In this document: one piece after another, positions 25,929 to 39,098 of the stretch
Position numbering within the stretch: the first letter of the stretch is position 1
Layout: every line of letters begins with the position of its first letter
Assembly (NCBI RefSeq): GCF_905475345.1
Contig: NC_066590.1
Location: 1,230,501 to 1,294,500, forward strand
DNA length: 64,000 bases
Origin: Vespula vulgaris
Taxonomy: Eukaryota; Arthropoda; Insecta; Hymenoptera; Vespidae
Direction: 5' to 3'
The notes under the pieces: generated by a model
Databases searched by the model: none
What the model was told of the DNA's origin: nothing
Seen by the model: the letters and a program-made list of their open reading frames with translations, nothing else
Program-made: the position numbers and the translations under genes

Positions 25929-26028
25929 TGGTGGTGGTGGTGATGGTGATGATAATGGTCGTGGTGGAGGTTAGTTGACGAAGACGACAACTACGACGAC
26001 TGTGACGATGACGACGAGGACGACGACG
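25806..26028. repeat. (GAC/GAT)n trinucleotide array
   Basis: About 220 bp of mixed GAC, GAT and GGT triplets, purest at 25806-25930. The plus-strand frame reads as a long Asp run and the minus strand as His/Arg runs. No start context, homology or splice site supports coding, so it is treated as a microsatellite. Confidence 0.9.
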
Positions 26029-27646
26029 GGTTTGGTAGAGGATCTCGTTGGGTTAGGGATCTCAGCGACGGCACACCGCGTCGCGGGGTGCCGTTCGACC
26101 ACAATTGCTGGTAATGAGCTGGTTCGAGCCGCCTTCTGACGGACCTCTTCTTACGCCCCCTTGCCTACGAATTCGCATCCTCACGTCTCTCGGTGAGATC
26201 GCGAGACGGAGATCAATCGAGAATGACTTAGAACCTTCCGCGGGATCCTATTTATTCCGAAGAAAAAAATATTATGAATTTTTTCTCTCTCTCTTTCACT
26301 CTCTCTCTCTATATATATATATATATGTACCTATCTATCTATCTATCTATCATTTTTTTTCCTCAAACTTTCCACGTCCGTCCTCGTGGATTCCTTCGAA
26401 TGAATTTCTAGATATCTACTTACGTAAGTACGTTCGATCCGAAACACATATTACAAACGTCAAAGTCAATTAAATTCTTAGTTAGAGTATAGACGAAATG
26501 ATCGTTGATAATCGCGGATTATTAGGAAATATGAAAGAGGATAGTAGGAGTATTTTGAGAGAAGACTTGGAAGGAAGAACGGGGAGGATCTCTTATGGTG
26601 AATCCATACTCTCAGCACGACACTTTATTTCCGAACGTATCGGCGCTCTCAGCAGTAGGGCCGATATAGAAAGAGATAGAAAGAGATAGAAAGAGACAGA
26701 AAGAGAAAGAGAAAATAGAAGGAGTTTAGCTCGCTAGTGTCGACAATACGAACGAGCCGGCAGTTGTATGGAGAAAGAGGAAGAGAAAGGAAGAGAGAAA
26801 AGGTACATACACATATGTATGTACGTGCATAAGTGCGTGCATGCGTGCATACGTGCCTGCCTGCGTGCGTGCGTGCGTATCTATAGCCATATCGAAGATT
26901 AATCGAGTCAAAAGACCCGCGGTCGTTACAAAGTGTGCCGCCCGCCGCGACACAAAACCCATGCATTACTCCTGAAGAACGTTGCCGAAGAGGAGGAGGA
27001 CCTCGCTCGTGTTCTAGCGTTCCCCTTGTCTCCATCGATACACCCACGCTGCGCTTGTTGCCGACAATGCCACGAAGAGGAGACCACGTCGCGACCACAA
27101 CGACCCAGGGGGTGGTGCTAGTGGTATCATTTTTATTTAATTCCTTTTTTTCCCTTTTTCCTTAGGCTTTTTATCTTTCATTTATTTATTTATTTATTTA
27201 TTTATTTTTGTTTCTATTCTTATTTCTATCTTTATCTTCATTTTCGTCTCTATTTCTATTTTTATTATTTTTTTGTTTCGTTTTTTTTTCTTTTCTTTTT
27301 TTGCTTTCTTATTTCTACTTTCTTCTTCTTCTTCTTCTTTTTCTTTCTTTTCTTCTTCGTCTTCTTCTGATTATTTTTTCCTTCTTTTTGTTTTTTTTTT
27401 TTTTTCGTTTATTCCCCTCCTACCATCTCTTTATCTCTTTCTCTAATCCTTTTCGCGGTGTGCGATAAGTATCGATCGATAACGATGGATCGACCACGGT
27501 AGATCATCCAGTTCGAAGGTTCCTGGCTCCCGAAGAGAAATCGGATTCATGGTGCTCTGGGTGCGTGAAAAATGGCGCGAGACGAGTAACCCCCGATAAG
27601 CTTGTACACGTGTGAGAGAGCACGCGCGCGTCTGTCTGTGTATATA

Positions 27647-27893
27647 CAGTGACGTACAAAAGTTTTGTTACAATTATCTTTCAAAACGTTTTTCTTCCAT
27701 GCATAAGAAATGAATTGGTGTTTATGAATTTATAAAAAAAGAAGAGAAAAAAGAAAAGAGAAAAGAAAAAATGAAAGGATATTTTTATTTAATATTACAA
27801 TTCCTACGTCTAAACGATTTGTTATTTAATAGTATCTTTATCAACTTCCTTTATTGCAACTATAGATAAGAACTTAACTTTTGCATACCACTG
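27647..27893. mobile_element. Non-autonomous Tc1/mariner-type MITE, 247 bp
   Basis: The left end reads CAGTGACGTACAAAAGTT. The right end, read inward on the other strand, is CAGTGGTATGCAAAAGTT. The two share the CAGTG tip and the CAAAAGTT core typical of Tc1-like inverted repeats. The element is flanked on both sides by TA (27645-27646 and 27894-27895), the target duplication of this superfamily. The AT-rich inside has no transposase frame, so it would need a transposase in trans. Similarity of the ends weakens after about 18 bp. Confidence 0.7.
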
Positions 27894-29547
27894 TATACGT
27901 GTGTACATGTATACGTGTGTATATATATTTATACACATATAAGATACGCGAGATTTCGCGTTCGTTAATGCGTGCCTCTTACCATAATCTAATATCTTTT
28001 GATATATGGGGTGAGCCGGTGGGGTGCCAAAGGCGCGCAAAGGTCGTAACACCGGGGGTCGCCCCGTAGATATTTACAATTTTAATCATCGACTCTGCGT
28101 GGGACCCCTATTTCGATGCAGAAGGGTACATATAGCGATTTCTTCTCCTTCCCAGACTCTTCCTTAGCGCCGGACAGTTTTCATTTCAAATGACAAATAA
28201 CGCCACGAATATTTATTGAAACTTTCGACTTTTTTCCTTATTCTTACGAGAATAAATACGGACGAAGAGAGTAAGAGAGGAAAGATGAGATAAAGATAGA
28301 GAATAAACGTCTTGACTACTGCATCGATTTAATCGATTATCGATTTTGTATTAATTTTTTTTTCAAATTAATTGTATATATCTCATAACCGGTATACGAA
28401 TCGAATATTAAAAAAATATTTGAAAACCCTTCGATCCTTATATTTTCTACGTTTTGTCCCGAACGCGTTCATCATACGTCGGAAAATAATTGAAAAATTT
28501 TCAAGTATATGACGAGGAAATGATAAAGCGTTCCTGGATAAGATCCTGCAAGAAATCAGAATTAACAATCAAAACGAATCTCTTTGTAAATCGATCGTTA
28601 CTAAAATACCCCTTAAAAACACACCCCTTAGATCTATTTCAACCAAATCCCTTACTCTCCGTGTACACACGAACGCACACACACTCACTCGCATAGCAAC
28701 TGTAGCACGTACGCTTTCTTCAGCGACCTACTGTCGAAATCCTCACGGTATTAAAGCCCAATGGATTAAAAATAAAATTGTACGTCAAAAAAGAAAAAGA
28801 AAAAATTGCCAATAAAGGAACGTAAAAAAGACAAAAAAACAAAATCCTACATATCTTACCTCTCTATCTACAATAATAAATCAAATATACCTCTGTCGAT
28901 GATACTTCGATCTTAAAAACTCGACAAGAGGAAAGTGTTAAATCGTGATTCCGAGCGTATCGATGTTACCGATGGATTTTTCAATAAATAAAAAACAAAA
29001 AAAAAGAAATAAAAACGAGAGAATAGAACGAACGAGTCATCGCGAAGAACTCGTATTATTTTCCTATCTCTTTCCCAATTTCTTTTCCTTTTTCCACTTT
29101 TACTCCTTCCCCTCGTCTGAACACCCGCCACCAACCCCCTGATCTTCATCATCCTCCTCCACGTCTCTTTTTTTTAACCCCTGAATATATCGACGAGTCT
29201 TTCTCTTCTTTGGTCTTTCACGAAGTGGACTGGAGTCGATGGTCGGTGATCGGTGGAGATGGTCGTGGGTTGGGGGAGAGGGTGGAGGGTGGAGGAGAGG
29301 AGAAAAGAGAGGGCGGAAAAGTTCATAGTCTCCCCTTTTGTCCGAGCTATTCTTTTCTCGTAGGGGCACCTTTTTTCTCTATTCTACGGGACACAAGAAG
29401 ATCGTCGTCCAAGTGACGTCCCCCTTCGTTATATTCATTGACAAAAGGGCTGGAAGCTCTCCGCCCTTGAGAAGAGCGGTAGCTTTGACCACCTGTTGCC
29501 ACTTTTCTGATCTGTCCCGAAGACACCCCCTCCCTCATCCTCCCTTC

Positions 29548-29549
<2 letters not shown>

Positions 29550-29591
<42 letters not shown>
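29550..29591. repeat. (CT)21 microsatellite
   Basis: About 42 bp of uninterrupted CT. Confidence 0.9.
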
Positions 29592-29593
<2 letters not shown>

Positions 29594-31143
29594 CTTCTTT
29601 CCCAATCGTCCGACTGCTCTTTTATAGATATAATGCATCGCATTGCCAGGGCTGCCCTTATGCCGAGAAGGGTGTGTAGGGTGGACTCGGGGTAGGGCGA
29701 CGCGAAGGGTGTGACTCCATAATGCTTAGAAGTGTGGCCCATTGTCGACAAGTTGAACCAAACCATTCTTTTTTTTTTCTTCTTTTTCTTTTTCTTTTTC
29801 TCTCCAGATAGCTTAGGCAGAACAGCCAAGAGGAGAAATCGTCTCTAACGAATCGCGCCTTGCCCTTTTCTCGCGTTGTTTCTTTTTTATTTCCTTCTTT
29901 TCTTCTTTTCTTCTTCTCTCTTTTTCTTGTTTTACCTTCTCTTCTCTTCTCTTCTCTCTTACGAATAATTATTTTCTCGAAGGCAAGTTAGTCAACACGA
30001 TCGACATTTTCGAATCACCGTTCGGTAAACGACGATAATTAATTCATTTTTCCTTCGATCGATATTATCGATGAGGTACTAAAAGAAAAAGGGGAACAAG
30101 AAGAACAAGACAGTTCAATAGATAGAACTTTGAAACGCATTGGTAACATAGCAAACGAAGAAGTAGCTATGGTTAATCCACGCGTGTAAGTAAGTACGCG
30201 TAATTAAATCGAGGAAAAGATTCTGATAACGTGACGTGGAGCCGGCTTTAACGCGTGTTAATTATCTCGTTCCAGCAACTATAGTTCAGACTAATGAGGC
30301 TTAAGCTCGTTATTTCCCTCCTACGTGAAGGCACCTTAGCACCGACACTAAACCGTCTGACAACGTCTAACGTATATCTACAACGATTTACCTCTTCACT
30401 GTCCATTTACGATTCCTACGTATGAGGGGTGGTGTTGTTGATGGTAGTAGTAGTTACGATGATGATGATGGTGGCGATACTGATGGTGGTGGTGGTGCTA
30501 GTAGAGGATTCCTTTCTATCAAGACATTTAAAGAGAATATATTTTAACAATCTAAAGACTGAACATGGAAATATAAGAATAACGCTTTACGATCTTTAAT
30601 ATACATTATAAAGTTCTCTATAACCATTCTTTAACTAAATAATATATATATATATATAAAATAAAAATTCAGAATAAAAAATAACAGGACACAAAAAGTA
30701 GTTTCGCTTTTTAATATTAAAAGAAAAACAAAAAAAAGCCAAACAAACAAACGAACAACAAGGAAAAAAAAAAGCAAAAAATACAAAACCTTCCTCATTA
30801 CGATCGAGTAATACACCTTGCAGGAATATAAACTACGAGGAAGTAAAACGCGAAAAAGAAGAGGTGCCGAGCTAAAAGGTGCTCACGTTTACGCATTTTA
30901 CGAGTCACTTTAAAGTCCCCCGAACTCACTTGACTCTACTTGACTATACCTTTATGCGATTCCAATGACGATTTTTGTCCTAATTAATAATTCCAATACA
31001 AATAATTTACAAATAATTCTCAATGACACTATTTTTTTGTTTGGAGAAAATAAATTTACAAGTTGTGACCGATCTCTCTCTCCCTCTCTCTCTCTCTATC
31101 TATCTATCTCTTTCTCTCTTACAATAAGAAGACGAAGGTGGTT

Positions 31144-31161
31144 CGCGCGCGCGCGCGCGCG
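31144..31161. repeat. (CG)9 alternating tract
   Basis: Eighteen bases of uninterrupted CG, rare in an otherwise AT-rich genome and prone to the Z conformation. A GC-rich block (to about 31260) follows. Confidence 0.8.
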
Positions 31162-31374
31162 TATACTCGCCGATGTAGCCCCCATAAAGTCTTGTTTTTC
31201 GTTCGTTTGCGGCGGGTCGAGGCGACGGGGGAGTCGATGCGGCGCCCGGGGGCCCTCCCACGAGGAGGAGTGACCTCGGTTGCAGGCTTTTGCTCTTGGG
31301 AATATCCGTGCGGCTTCGTCTCTTCTTTGGCGATGTGGTACCCTCCCTCTTCTTCCCTCTTCTTACCTTTCTTC

Positions 31375-31587
31375 CTCTCTCTCTCTCTCTTTCTCTCTTT
31401 CTCTCTTTCTCTTTCTCTCTTTCTCTTTCTCTTTCTTTCTTTCTTTCTCTTTCTCTATCTATCTTTCTTTCTTTCTTTCTCTACGGTGGGACCTTCGAGA
31501 GAAAGATTTGCGCACGTAGAGAAGTCCAGTCGAGAGTTTTACAATTATTTTTTCCACCGACGAAATTTTATTCACATTTTATTCGCA

Positions 31588-31612
<25 letters not shown>
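31375..31612. repeat. (CT)n/(CTTT)n tract and T25 homopolymer
   Basis: About 110 bp of pyrimidine (31375-31484), then unique sequence, then 25 consecutive T at 31588-31612. Confidence 0.85.
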
Positions 31613-31618
<6 letters not shown>

Positions 31619-31789
31619 TATAATATTAATATCCTGCGTAAATAATTAATTTGAATCTTCTATTAATCGTTTAATCCCTATGTTTTATAATTGCGATAGA
31701 AAGGATATATATGGTTATTATCGTTGAAATATATATTCGAATGAAGTAAATTAATAATTAAAATCATAGCAAGCATCTAACTGTGGGTG

Positions 31790-32100
31790 TCTATATCCGT
31801 GAAACAAATTGCACTTTTAATAGAATATTTTTATCGTTAATTAAACTACTTGTCATATGTTCAATATATAATTGTACACTTCTCTGACACACTTATGATA
31901 CAAACGTATCATGATATTGTACGTTTAATAATTCAAGAAATATATATCCATATGAGATAAGTTAGAATTCAAGATTATTAGTAGAGATTCAAGATTAAAT
32001 CGTGTATCTGAATAATTGAAAAAAATTGCAGTATCGATAGAATATTTTGATAAATAATCAAACCACTCGTCGTATGTACAATCTATAATTGTAGTTAACA
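31790..32100. repeat. Diverged two-copy tandem duplication, period about 217 bp
   Basis: A block of about 90 bp (AAATTGCA, ATAGAATATTTT, ATTAAAC or AATCAAAC, then CATATGTTCAATATATAATTG or its variant) occurs at about 31800-31886 and again at about 32017-32096. Copies are roughly 75-80% alike by eye. AT-rich, no coding frame. Confidence 0.6.
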
Positions 32101-33000
32101 ATTCTATATTTATATATATATATATATACACATAATCATAAATTATGTGTATAATTACCTGATAGAAATAATAATAAACGTACTAGTCAAGACCCCATCT
32201 TAATCTCCATTTATCAATCGACGAATCTTTCCTTCTATGACATAAATCATCATCCTAATTCCCAGAGTGTCCCTTAAGACGATTCGAATGATCTCGTTCT
32301 AAGTTAGTTTAAGCGAGTGGTCTTCGACTCGTCGAAAATAAGTCGCGTCGTTAGCAAGAAGAAACGGATCCGCGATGACGTTGCTCATCGGCCCGTTTAA
32401 CGCCCCCTTTCGCCTCCGAGAAATCCTCCTAATGGATTCGCCAGGTTGCTTCAAATTGCCCCAGGAACGAAGCTGATTCTACGGTTGCTCCTGGTAGAAC
32501 GGATGATAATGACGGTAAATGAGCACAAACAGAATCATTCGCGGTGGTAATAACGATAATGTGATTTTTCCATTTACTTCCTCCTCCAGCATCCAACTTC
32601 TTCCACCATCTTTCCTACCGTACATTTAAACGAACATAAATACATACCCTATAACATACTTCTCTATATCCGATCGTAAACCATTATCATTTCTAATCCA
32701 AAAATAATCAAATATGATTTCGAACGAATTATTCTCTCTATGGTATATCAAAAATTATATCGCTCTATTATACTGTGTTATCTGAGAAAAAGAAAGAGAA
32801 AAAAAGAAGAAAAAGAAAACGGAAACGAAATCAACAAAAGAAATAATAGATAAGTAGAAAATAAAGCGTCATCGTTTATTCGCAAAAGATAGACGCATAC
32901 CGACAATATCAGCGTAAGGTACGGAGAGATCGTTGAAGGGAAAACGGGGGTGTGTGTGTGTGTGTGTGTGAAAGAGAGAGATAAAAAGAAAGAAAGAGAG

Positions 33001-33006
<6 letters not shown>

Positions 33007-33045
<39 letters not shown>
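33007..33045. repeat. (AG)n microsatellite
   Basis: About 38 bp of AG, preceded by (TG)n at about 32949-32970. Confidence 0.9.
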
Positions 33046-33049
<4 letters not shown>

Positions 33050-33197
33050 TAGAGGTAGGCGTAGGGGGTCGAGTCGCGTCGGTCGGTCGGTCGAGCCGGT
33101 AATGGGAGGTCAGAGGTCAGCGCGCCGCCAACGCTAGGCGATGAAGAAAGAGGAGAGCAGGAGGAGTCCGAAGAGAAACGTGTATATATGTCTGTAT

Positions 33198-33230
<33 letters not shown>

Positions 33231-35558
33231 TGTTTCAAAGACGATGCTTACGAACACGGACTTCACCTATAAAATACATATATAAAGCTGCACGGTTAGT
33301 GTAGGTACGCGTGTACGTGCGGTAAGAAGGTCCAGTACACGTTGTTGCCTTGGCCATGCAGACTCCGGAGACTCCTTGCAAAGATCGAAGAGAGAGAGAA
33401 AGAAAGAGAGAGAAGGAAAAAGAAGAAAAGAGAAAGAAAGAGAGGGGATAGTACGGAAAGAAGCGAAACGGAGGGCTGGTGCGATATGCCTCTCGAAAGC
33501 GTGGGAACGCGCGTGGCCCCACGCGCCTAACTAACCCTCTTTGCCTTTTCTTACCTCCTCTTTCTCCTCCTCTTCCACCACCACCACCAGCACCAGCACC
33601 ATCACCATCACCACCACCACCTCCTTCTTTACATCTCGCGTTCGGCACTTCCTTCTTCTTCCACCCTAATCCACTCACATTCGCAAGATGTGGTACTTTG
33701 AGTACTTCCATCATCCCTCCATTTTCTTTATTTACTGTTACATATTTTCTATCCTCTTTTTATCTTCTTTCTTTTCTCTTTTTTTTTCTTTCTTTCTTCT
33801 CCTCATCGATGCGAGTAACCCACTCTAGGTTTATTTCTTTTTCCCTTTTCGCAATATTCCTACCTTTTCTTTTGTTTTATTTTATCTTTTTCTTTTCTTT
33901 TCTCTTCTCTTTTTTTTTGTTTTTTCCTTTCCCCTTTGGAATTTTCAATACTCTCGAATCACACTCGGTTCTCCAGCAAAGAATGAGCCCGTCAGAAAAT
34001 CGATTATCGCCGCTCTCGGATAATGATCCATTCCACTTGGTCTCCTCCAACTTTCGGTCCTCGTAACGACCAGACAAACTGACAATCACTGTCTTAGGTC
34101 GCGGTGAATTATGAGCCCGTAATCCGTGGTTACCGGCACGGGCCAAATAGGATTTACGTGTTCCGCCGTCGAACCAACTGAATCTCACGACTTTTTCATT
34201 TCGTCCTTGGTGTAAGAGATATATATATATATATATAGTTTCGCTCTATATTATCAAATTCCAATCGATCGATCACTTTATGATATCTATGATTCCTTTA
34301 ATCGATCGCTCTAATTATATCAATTTCCTCTACAAAACTTCTCATTCGTCCAATGTATGTATATATAAATATATATATGTATATCTCGATCAATATATAT
34401 ATTCATTCCATAAAAAAGTAATTGGTTAAACGAGTTGATTCGTACGACGCCTTTTTTAAATTTAATAATTTTTTGTAATCAATAATAATACACATAACGA
34501 AATGCTTAAGAATTGAGAATATATATACTCGCGAGATAGCAGCACTTGATGGATACCATATTAAACGAGATTGATCGTGGGTTTGAGACAGGAGCGACAC
34601 TGAAAGGATTAAAAACTACGTGGTTCACTGGCGCTGCGCACTGTCGATAACATATCGACCGTTGCAAATACCAACTAAGAGAGTTCTTACACTACAATAG
34701 TAACATTTTTAATTCTCGAAGGTATACATGAAAAAAAATGTGTTTAAAATAATTAAGACATTTATCTAAGAAACGATAAAAGAAAAACGAAAGAAATTCT
34801 TCCTTCTCGTTTACAACTCTTTCTTACCTTTTCTATTCTTTTTTCGTGTCATTTCTTTTTTTTTCCCCAAAAACGGAGGCAAAAGGAGATAAACCGGTGT
34901 CTGAGTTGGTTGCGAATTAGCGGCGTTTAAAAGGGTGGACCCGACTGTTCCTTCGTTCTTATTTTTTCTTTTTTATTTTTGTCCTTCCTTTCTTTCTTCC
35001 TTTCCTCATCCATTTCGTTTTACCCGTCCTTTTCCTTCTTATGTAGCCGCGTTCCTACGTTCCAAGAGTTAAAATAGTACTACTAACTAATAGCAGGGCT
35101 AGAGTGTATTTCTACAATATGAGCACACTGTATACACCGTGGCTAGGTGGTTTACTTAATCGTCGGTCCCAGAAAAAGAAAAGAAACAGAAAAAAGAGAG
35201 CTAAAATTTAAAAAAAAAAAGAAGAAAAAGAGAAAGAAAAAAAAAGAAAAAAAACCAAAGGGCCCGCGTACCGCCTTAACCACAGACCACAGCTCTTCTC
35301 ATGGAGACCTATCTTTTGGGGCGCGTCTTTCTAAAAAATAACCTCACTTTCTCGTCTCTGTCGCGTACTTCTTAATTTCTCCTAGAAATTCGTCTTCTTC
35401 TTCTTCTTCTTGTCTCGCTTTATCTTTTAAAGGATGTCTCGCATAACTAAAAAATTCGATTAAGAGTCAATAAATCAGTAAAAAAAAAAAAAAATATATA
35501 AAAATCGATTTCGTCGAATGAAACGAAAGAAGCTTAATGGCCGGTTTAAAAAGGACCT

Positions 35559-35591
<33 letters not shown>

Positions 35592-36093
35592 CTCTCTTGA
35601 CTGATCCTAGACAAAGATCAACGATCAGTTCCTTACGAAATCACTGGCTATTAAAAGGCTATCGGCTTTTGTTAATCAAAGCGATTTCGTCGAAATCAAG
35701 AAAGATAGATAGAAAGAAAGAAAGAAAGAAAGAATGAATGAATGAATGAAGGAAAGAAGTAAACGATACGAAATTTCGCGTGCTAAATATTTTTAAATTT
35801 CCCATCAAAATTCACAGGATTTATATACCTACAAACCTACCTAACATGTTACATGTATATAACTACATGCATTCTTCGTTGGGTATTGGTCACAAAGACT
35901 CCTGGAATTCGGGAGGACGAGGATTGGTCTTCCTCTCTTTCTCTCTCTGACTCTCTGTGAGACTCTCGAGGTCGCATTCAGCCCTATGACCCTTTAGATA
36001 AGGCTCACGCCCTAATGATAGGGTAGATGCGTGCAAAAAAAGCGTGAGCTCTCTCCCCTCTCGCGAGGACTCTTCGTCGAACTCAACTACCCC

Positions 36094-36140
36094 GTTTCTT
36101 CTTCTTCTTCTTCTTCTTCTTCTTCCTCTCCTTCTTCTTC

Positions 36141-36176
<36 letters not shown>

Positions 36177-36285
36177 TACTTGTTCTTATTCTTCTTTCTC
36201 TTCTTCTTCTTCTTCTTCTTCTTCTTCTTCTTCTTCTTCTTCTTCTTTTCCTTCTCCTTCATCTTCATCTTCATCTTCCTTTGAA
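36094..36285. repeat. (CTT)n-(CAT)n-(CTT)n compound array
   Basis: CTT, then CAT (about 36143-36175), then CTT again. Plus-strand frames read poly-Ser and poly-Leu and have no other support as genes. Confidence 0.9.
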
Positions 36286-37234
36286 CTACGGATCACCACC
36301 ATGAACTTCAGACTAACCGTGCGATCTAATCCGTTCGAGGCAATCTGCGGTTAACGTTTTAGGGCCTTGAGGATGGACCCAACAGTATAGACATTCTCTA
36401 TCTTCCTAACTCCCGCACAAACATTTGAACTATATAATAAAATAACAAGGGAGAACAACGTTCCTCCCTTACGAATATCGTCAAACTCGCAACAAATGTT
36501 TTCTATTTGTTTTTTCTTAATTTTCTATTTCAATCTTTTTTTCTTCTTTGCAGTCAGTAGATTTTAATAATCATGAAAACATTGAGAACGATTCAAACGA
36601 TTTATGTCGCGTTAAATTACGATTAGATAAGTAAGTATCTATTCCTTAAACCGTGATGATGAGAATGTATCGATCCATTAAAAAACAACAGATGTCCGTC
36701 TACCAATTTAGTACTAGTTATGTTACCAAATGTTCTTACGAAAGGGAGATCAATCTCTGATAGGAATCGATCGATCATCATGCGATAAGTATCGCCGACA
36801 GGAAACTTCGTTAGAAATCTGCAAATCGACGACAATTTTAACAGCGAGAGATTTATTTTTATCTATTCGACGATAACCTATATGCATATATATATGCATG
36901 CATGTATATGTATATATTATTTTTTTTTGATTGGTGTGTAGATAGATATAACATCAAACGAGCACCCTTAACTACTTTCATTTTGCTATGATAAACCTTT
37001 GATCCAATAAAATTTTTACATCAAAAGCATTTCTCGGCGATGTTGATTATGTCGCTCTCTTATGTGTGTGTGTGGGTGTGTGTGTGTATACACCCTATTT
37101 TAGATTACAAAAGAAATAATTACTTTCTTATTACACTTTGAAATATAATGCAACAAAAAAAAAATAATTCTGAGCGTCATAGCTCTATGATCATTGTAGT
37201 CAAGTTCAAAAGAGTCCTTAATAATGATAAAAAA

Positions 37235-37375
37235 GGGTAAAATGCATTTAAGAGTCTTTTACTTCCTCATTTCTTTTTTCATCTTTTTTTCATCTTCTTT
37301 TCATCTGTTATTCCTACCTTCCTTAACACTTTCTAATTACTTTATGGCAACCTACGATTACATACTTTTAAAAAA

Positions 37376-37415
<40 letters not shown>

Positions 37416-37910
37416 TTAAATACGATAGAAACGTTTGCTAAAAGTCGTCTAATTCAAACGATTTCTAAAATGACACGAAGAACAACAAATCGTACGTACA
37501 AGTCGTACATCGTTCATTTATCTCCGAATTGTTAGAAAATAAATTTAAAAACAACAGCGAGAGAAAAGAATAGATAAAGAGTATTATAAACCTCTAAAGA
37601 TCTTTTACCTTTTCGTCTTGTATCCTTTTCCATAATTTTTTTTATCTACTATTCTCTCATTTCTTAACATTTCACCTAATATATTCCCTAAGGTGAATTA
37701 AAAAAGATGTTTTTCTAATATTTGATTTTTCTAATAATCTATAATGACATACTTTCAATATATACTACTAAATTCATTAGAAATGTTTGCTAAAGCGGTA
37801 CAATAAGTCGTCTAATTCCATAGATTTCTAAAGTGGCACGAAAAACAACAAATCGTGTGTCGCACGTCGTTAATTTATTTCGTAAATTGTTAGGGGATAA
37901 ATATAAGAAT
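37235..37910. repeat. Diverged two-copy tandem duplication, period about 350 bp
   Basis: Ordered landmarks recur about 340-352 bp apart: AAGAGTCTTTTAC and AAGATCTTTTAC (37249, 37597), CTTAACACTTTC and CTTAACATTTCA (about 37322, 37663), and GTTTGCTAAA (37433, 37785). These are followed by GTCGTCTAATTC, GATTTCTAAA and ACAACAAATCGT in both. A (TA)n run interrupts the first copy (37378-37412). No coding frame is conserved. Confidence 0.7.
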
Positions 37911-37921
37911 GACGAAGACAA

Positions 37922-37952
<31 letters not shown>

Positions 37953-38178
37953 AAATTAAAGAGTGAGGGAACCTTATTACGATACTGTCTATAGAAGGGA
38001 TGGATGAAGTAATACAGGAGAGAGAGGGAGAGAGAGGGAGAGAAAGGAAAAGAGAAAGAGAGAGAGAGATAGGATCCTTGTTTGTTCCCTTTTTCATCAG
38101 GCTTTATTGTCTGTGAAGGGTGTGAGAAAATTAATCAAAGTTAAACAGTGCTAACTAGCGGACTAGTGGGTTCAATCG

Positions 38179-38209
<31 letters not shown>

Positions 38210-38869
38210 GGTTAATGCCGAAGGAAAAAGCTAAAAGATAAATCAATTGGTTTGTAAGATTTTGGATAAAAAAAACGATCGACGAATCTTACATATCTAT
38301 CTATGGATATATAATAAATTTTATATCTTAACAATAATAAATAATTATTTAAAGAATAATAAATTATTTTGTCAATGCCTTCGGTATAGATAATTATATT
38401 TTCGTTTTTGTCTAATCGTTAACTATCTTTTAATCGGCTTAACTTAGATAATATTGAAGTAAGACGTTTTATAATCGTCCTGTATAATTCTTTCGTTAAT
38501 TATAAATAATTATTAATTGTAATAATTTTTCGAGAAAATTAAGGAGAAGGAAGATATCGGATTATTAAAAAGAAAAAAAAATCGAAGTTAATTACGTGAT
38601 TCAATAATTAATTACATTTGTTTTCTTTTCTTTCTCATCTTCTCTCTTTTTCTCTCTCCTTCCATCTTAATTTCTAATCAGTAACAAGCAGTCTTAAATA
38701 TTATTACAGTCGACTAGAGCGATGTTTGTCATACACCCCCACCTTACGTACTTCTTTTCTTTTCTAATTATTATTTTTTCTTTTTTTTCCTCTTTTTTTT
38801 CGTTTTTTTCATTTTTATATTTTTGGTATAACACGTCGCGATAACATCGAGATCTTTGTAAATTGTAAC

Positions 38870-38874
<5 letters not shown>

Positions 38875-38909
<35 letters not shown>
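38875..38909. repeat. (TA)n microsatellite
   Basis: About 35 bp of uninterrupted TA. Confidence 0.9.
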
Positions 38910-38919
<10 letters not shown>

Positions 38920-39098
38920 TTATTAAATACTTGATGAGACTTGATTGATAAAGATCCCAGAGCGACGACTAACGTTATTTCTATTATATTTCTAATATTA
39001 CTACGACGAGAAGAAGAGCGTAGGGAGTGAATTATATACAACGATATATAAATTATCTCTACATACACTTAGTAGATACCCTTACACGTGATCCTTTT

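Larger units (their letters stand above)
26031..31789. other. Intergenic DNA containing the MITE; no supported gene
   Basis: Contains (TACG/TGCG)n near 26810-26880, (TTTA)n at about 27181-27207, the MITE at 27647-27893, a GC-rich spot at about 28008-28070 and a repeat-free block at about 30150-30420. Confidence 0.6.
32101..37234. other. Intergenic DNA; no supported gene
   Basis: Repeat-free block at about 32180-32520 and AT-rich unique DNA at 34230-34700 and 36360-37220. (TACA)n at about 33199-33230 and (ACC)n at about 33583-33625. Confidence 0.6.

Noticed and set aside
36031..36354. Long poly-Ser open frame on the plus strand
   Set aside because: It is a direct translation of (CTT)n and (CAT)n arrays. 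No flanking domain, start context or splice evidence. The same applies to poly-Ser/Leu frames at 17426-18241, 10073-10563, 15009-15248 and 31138-31649.
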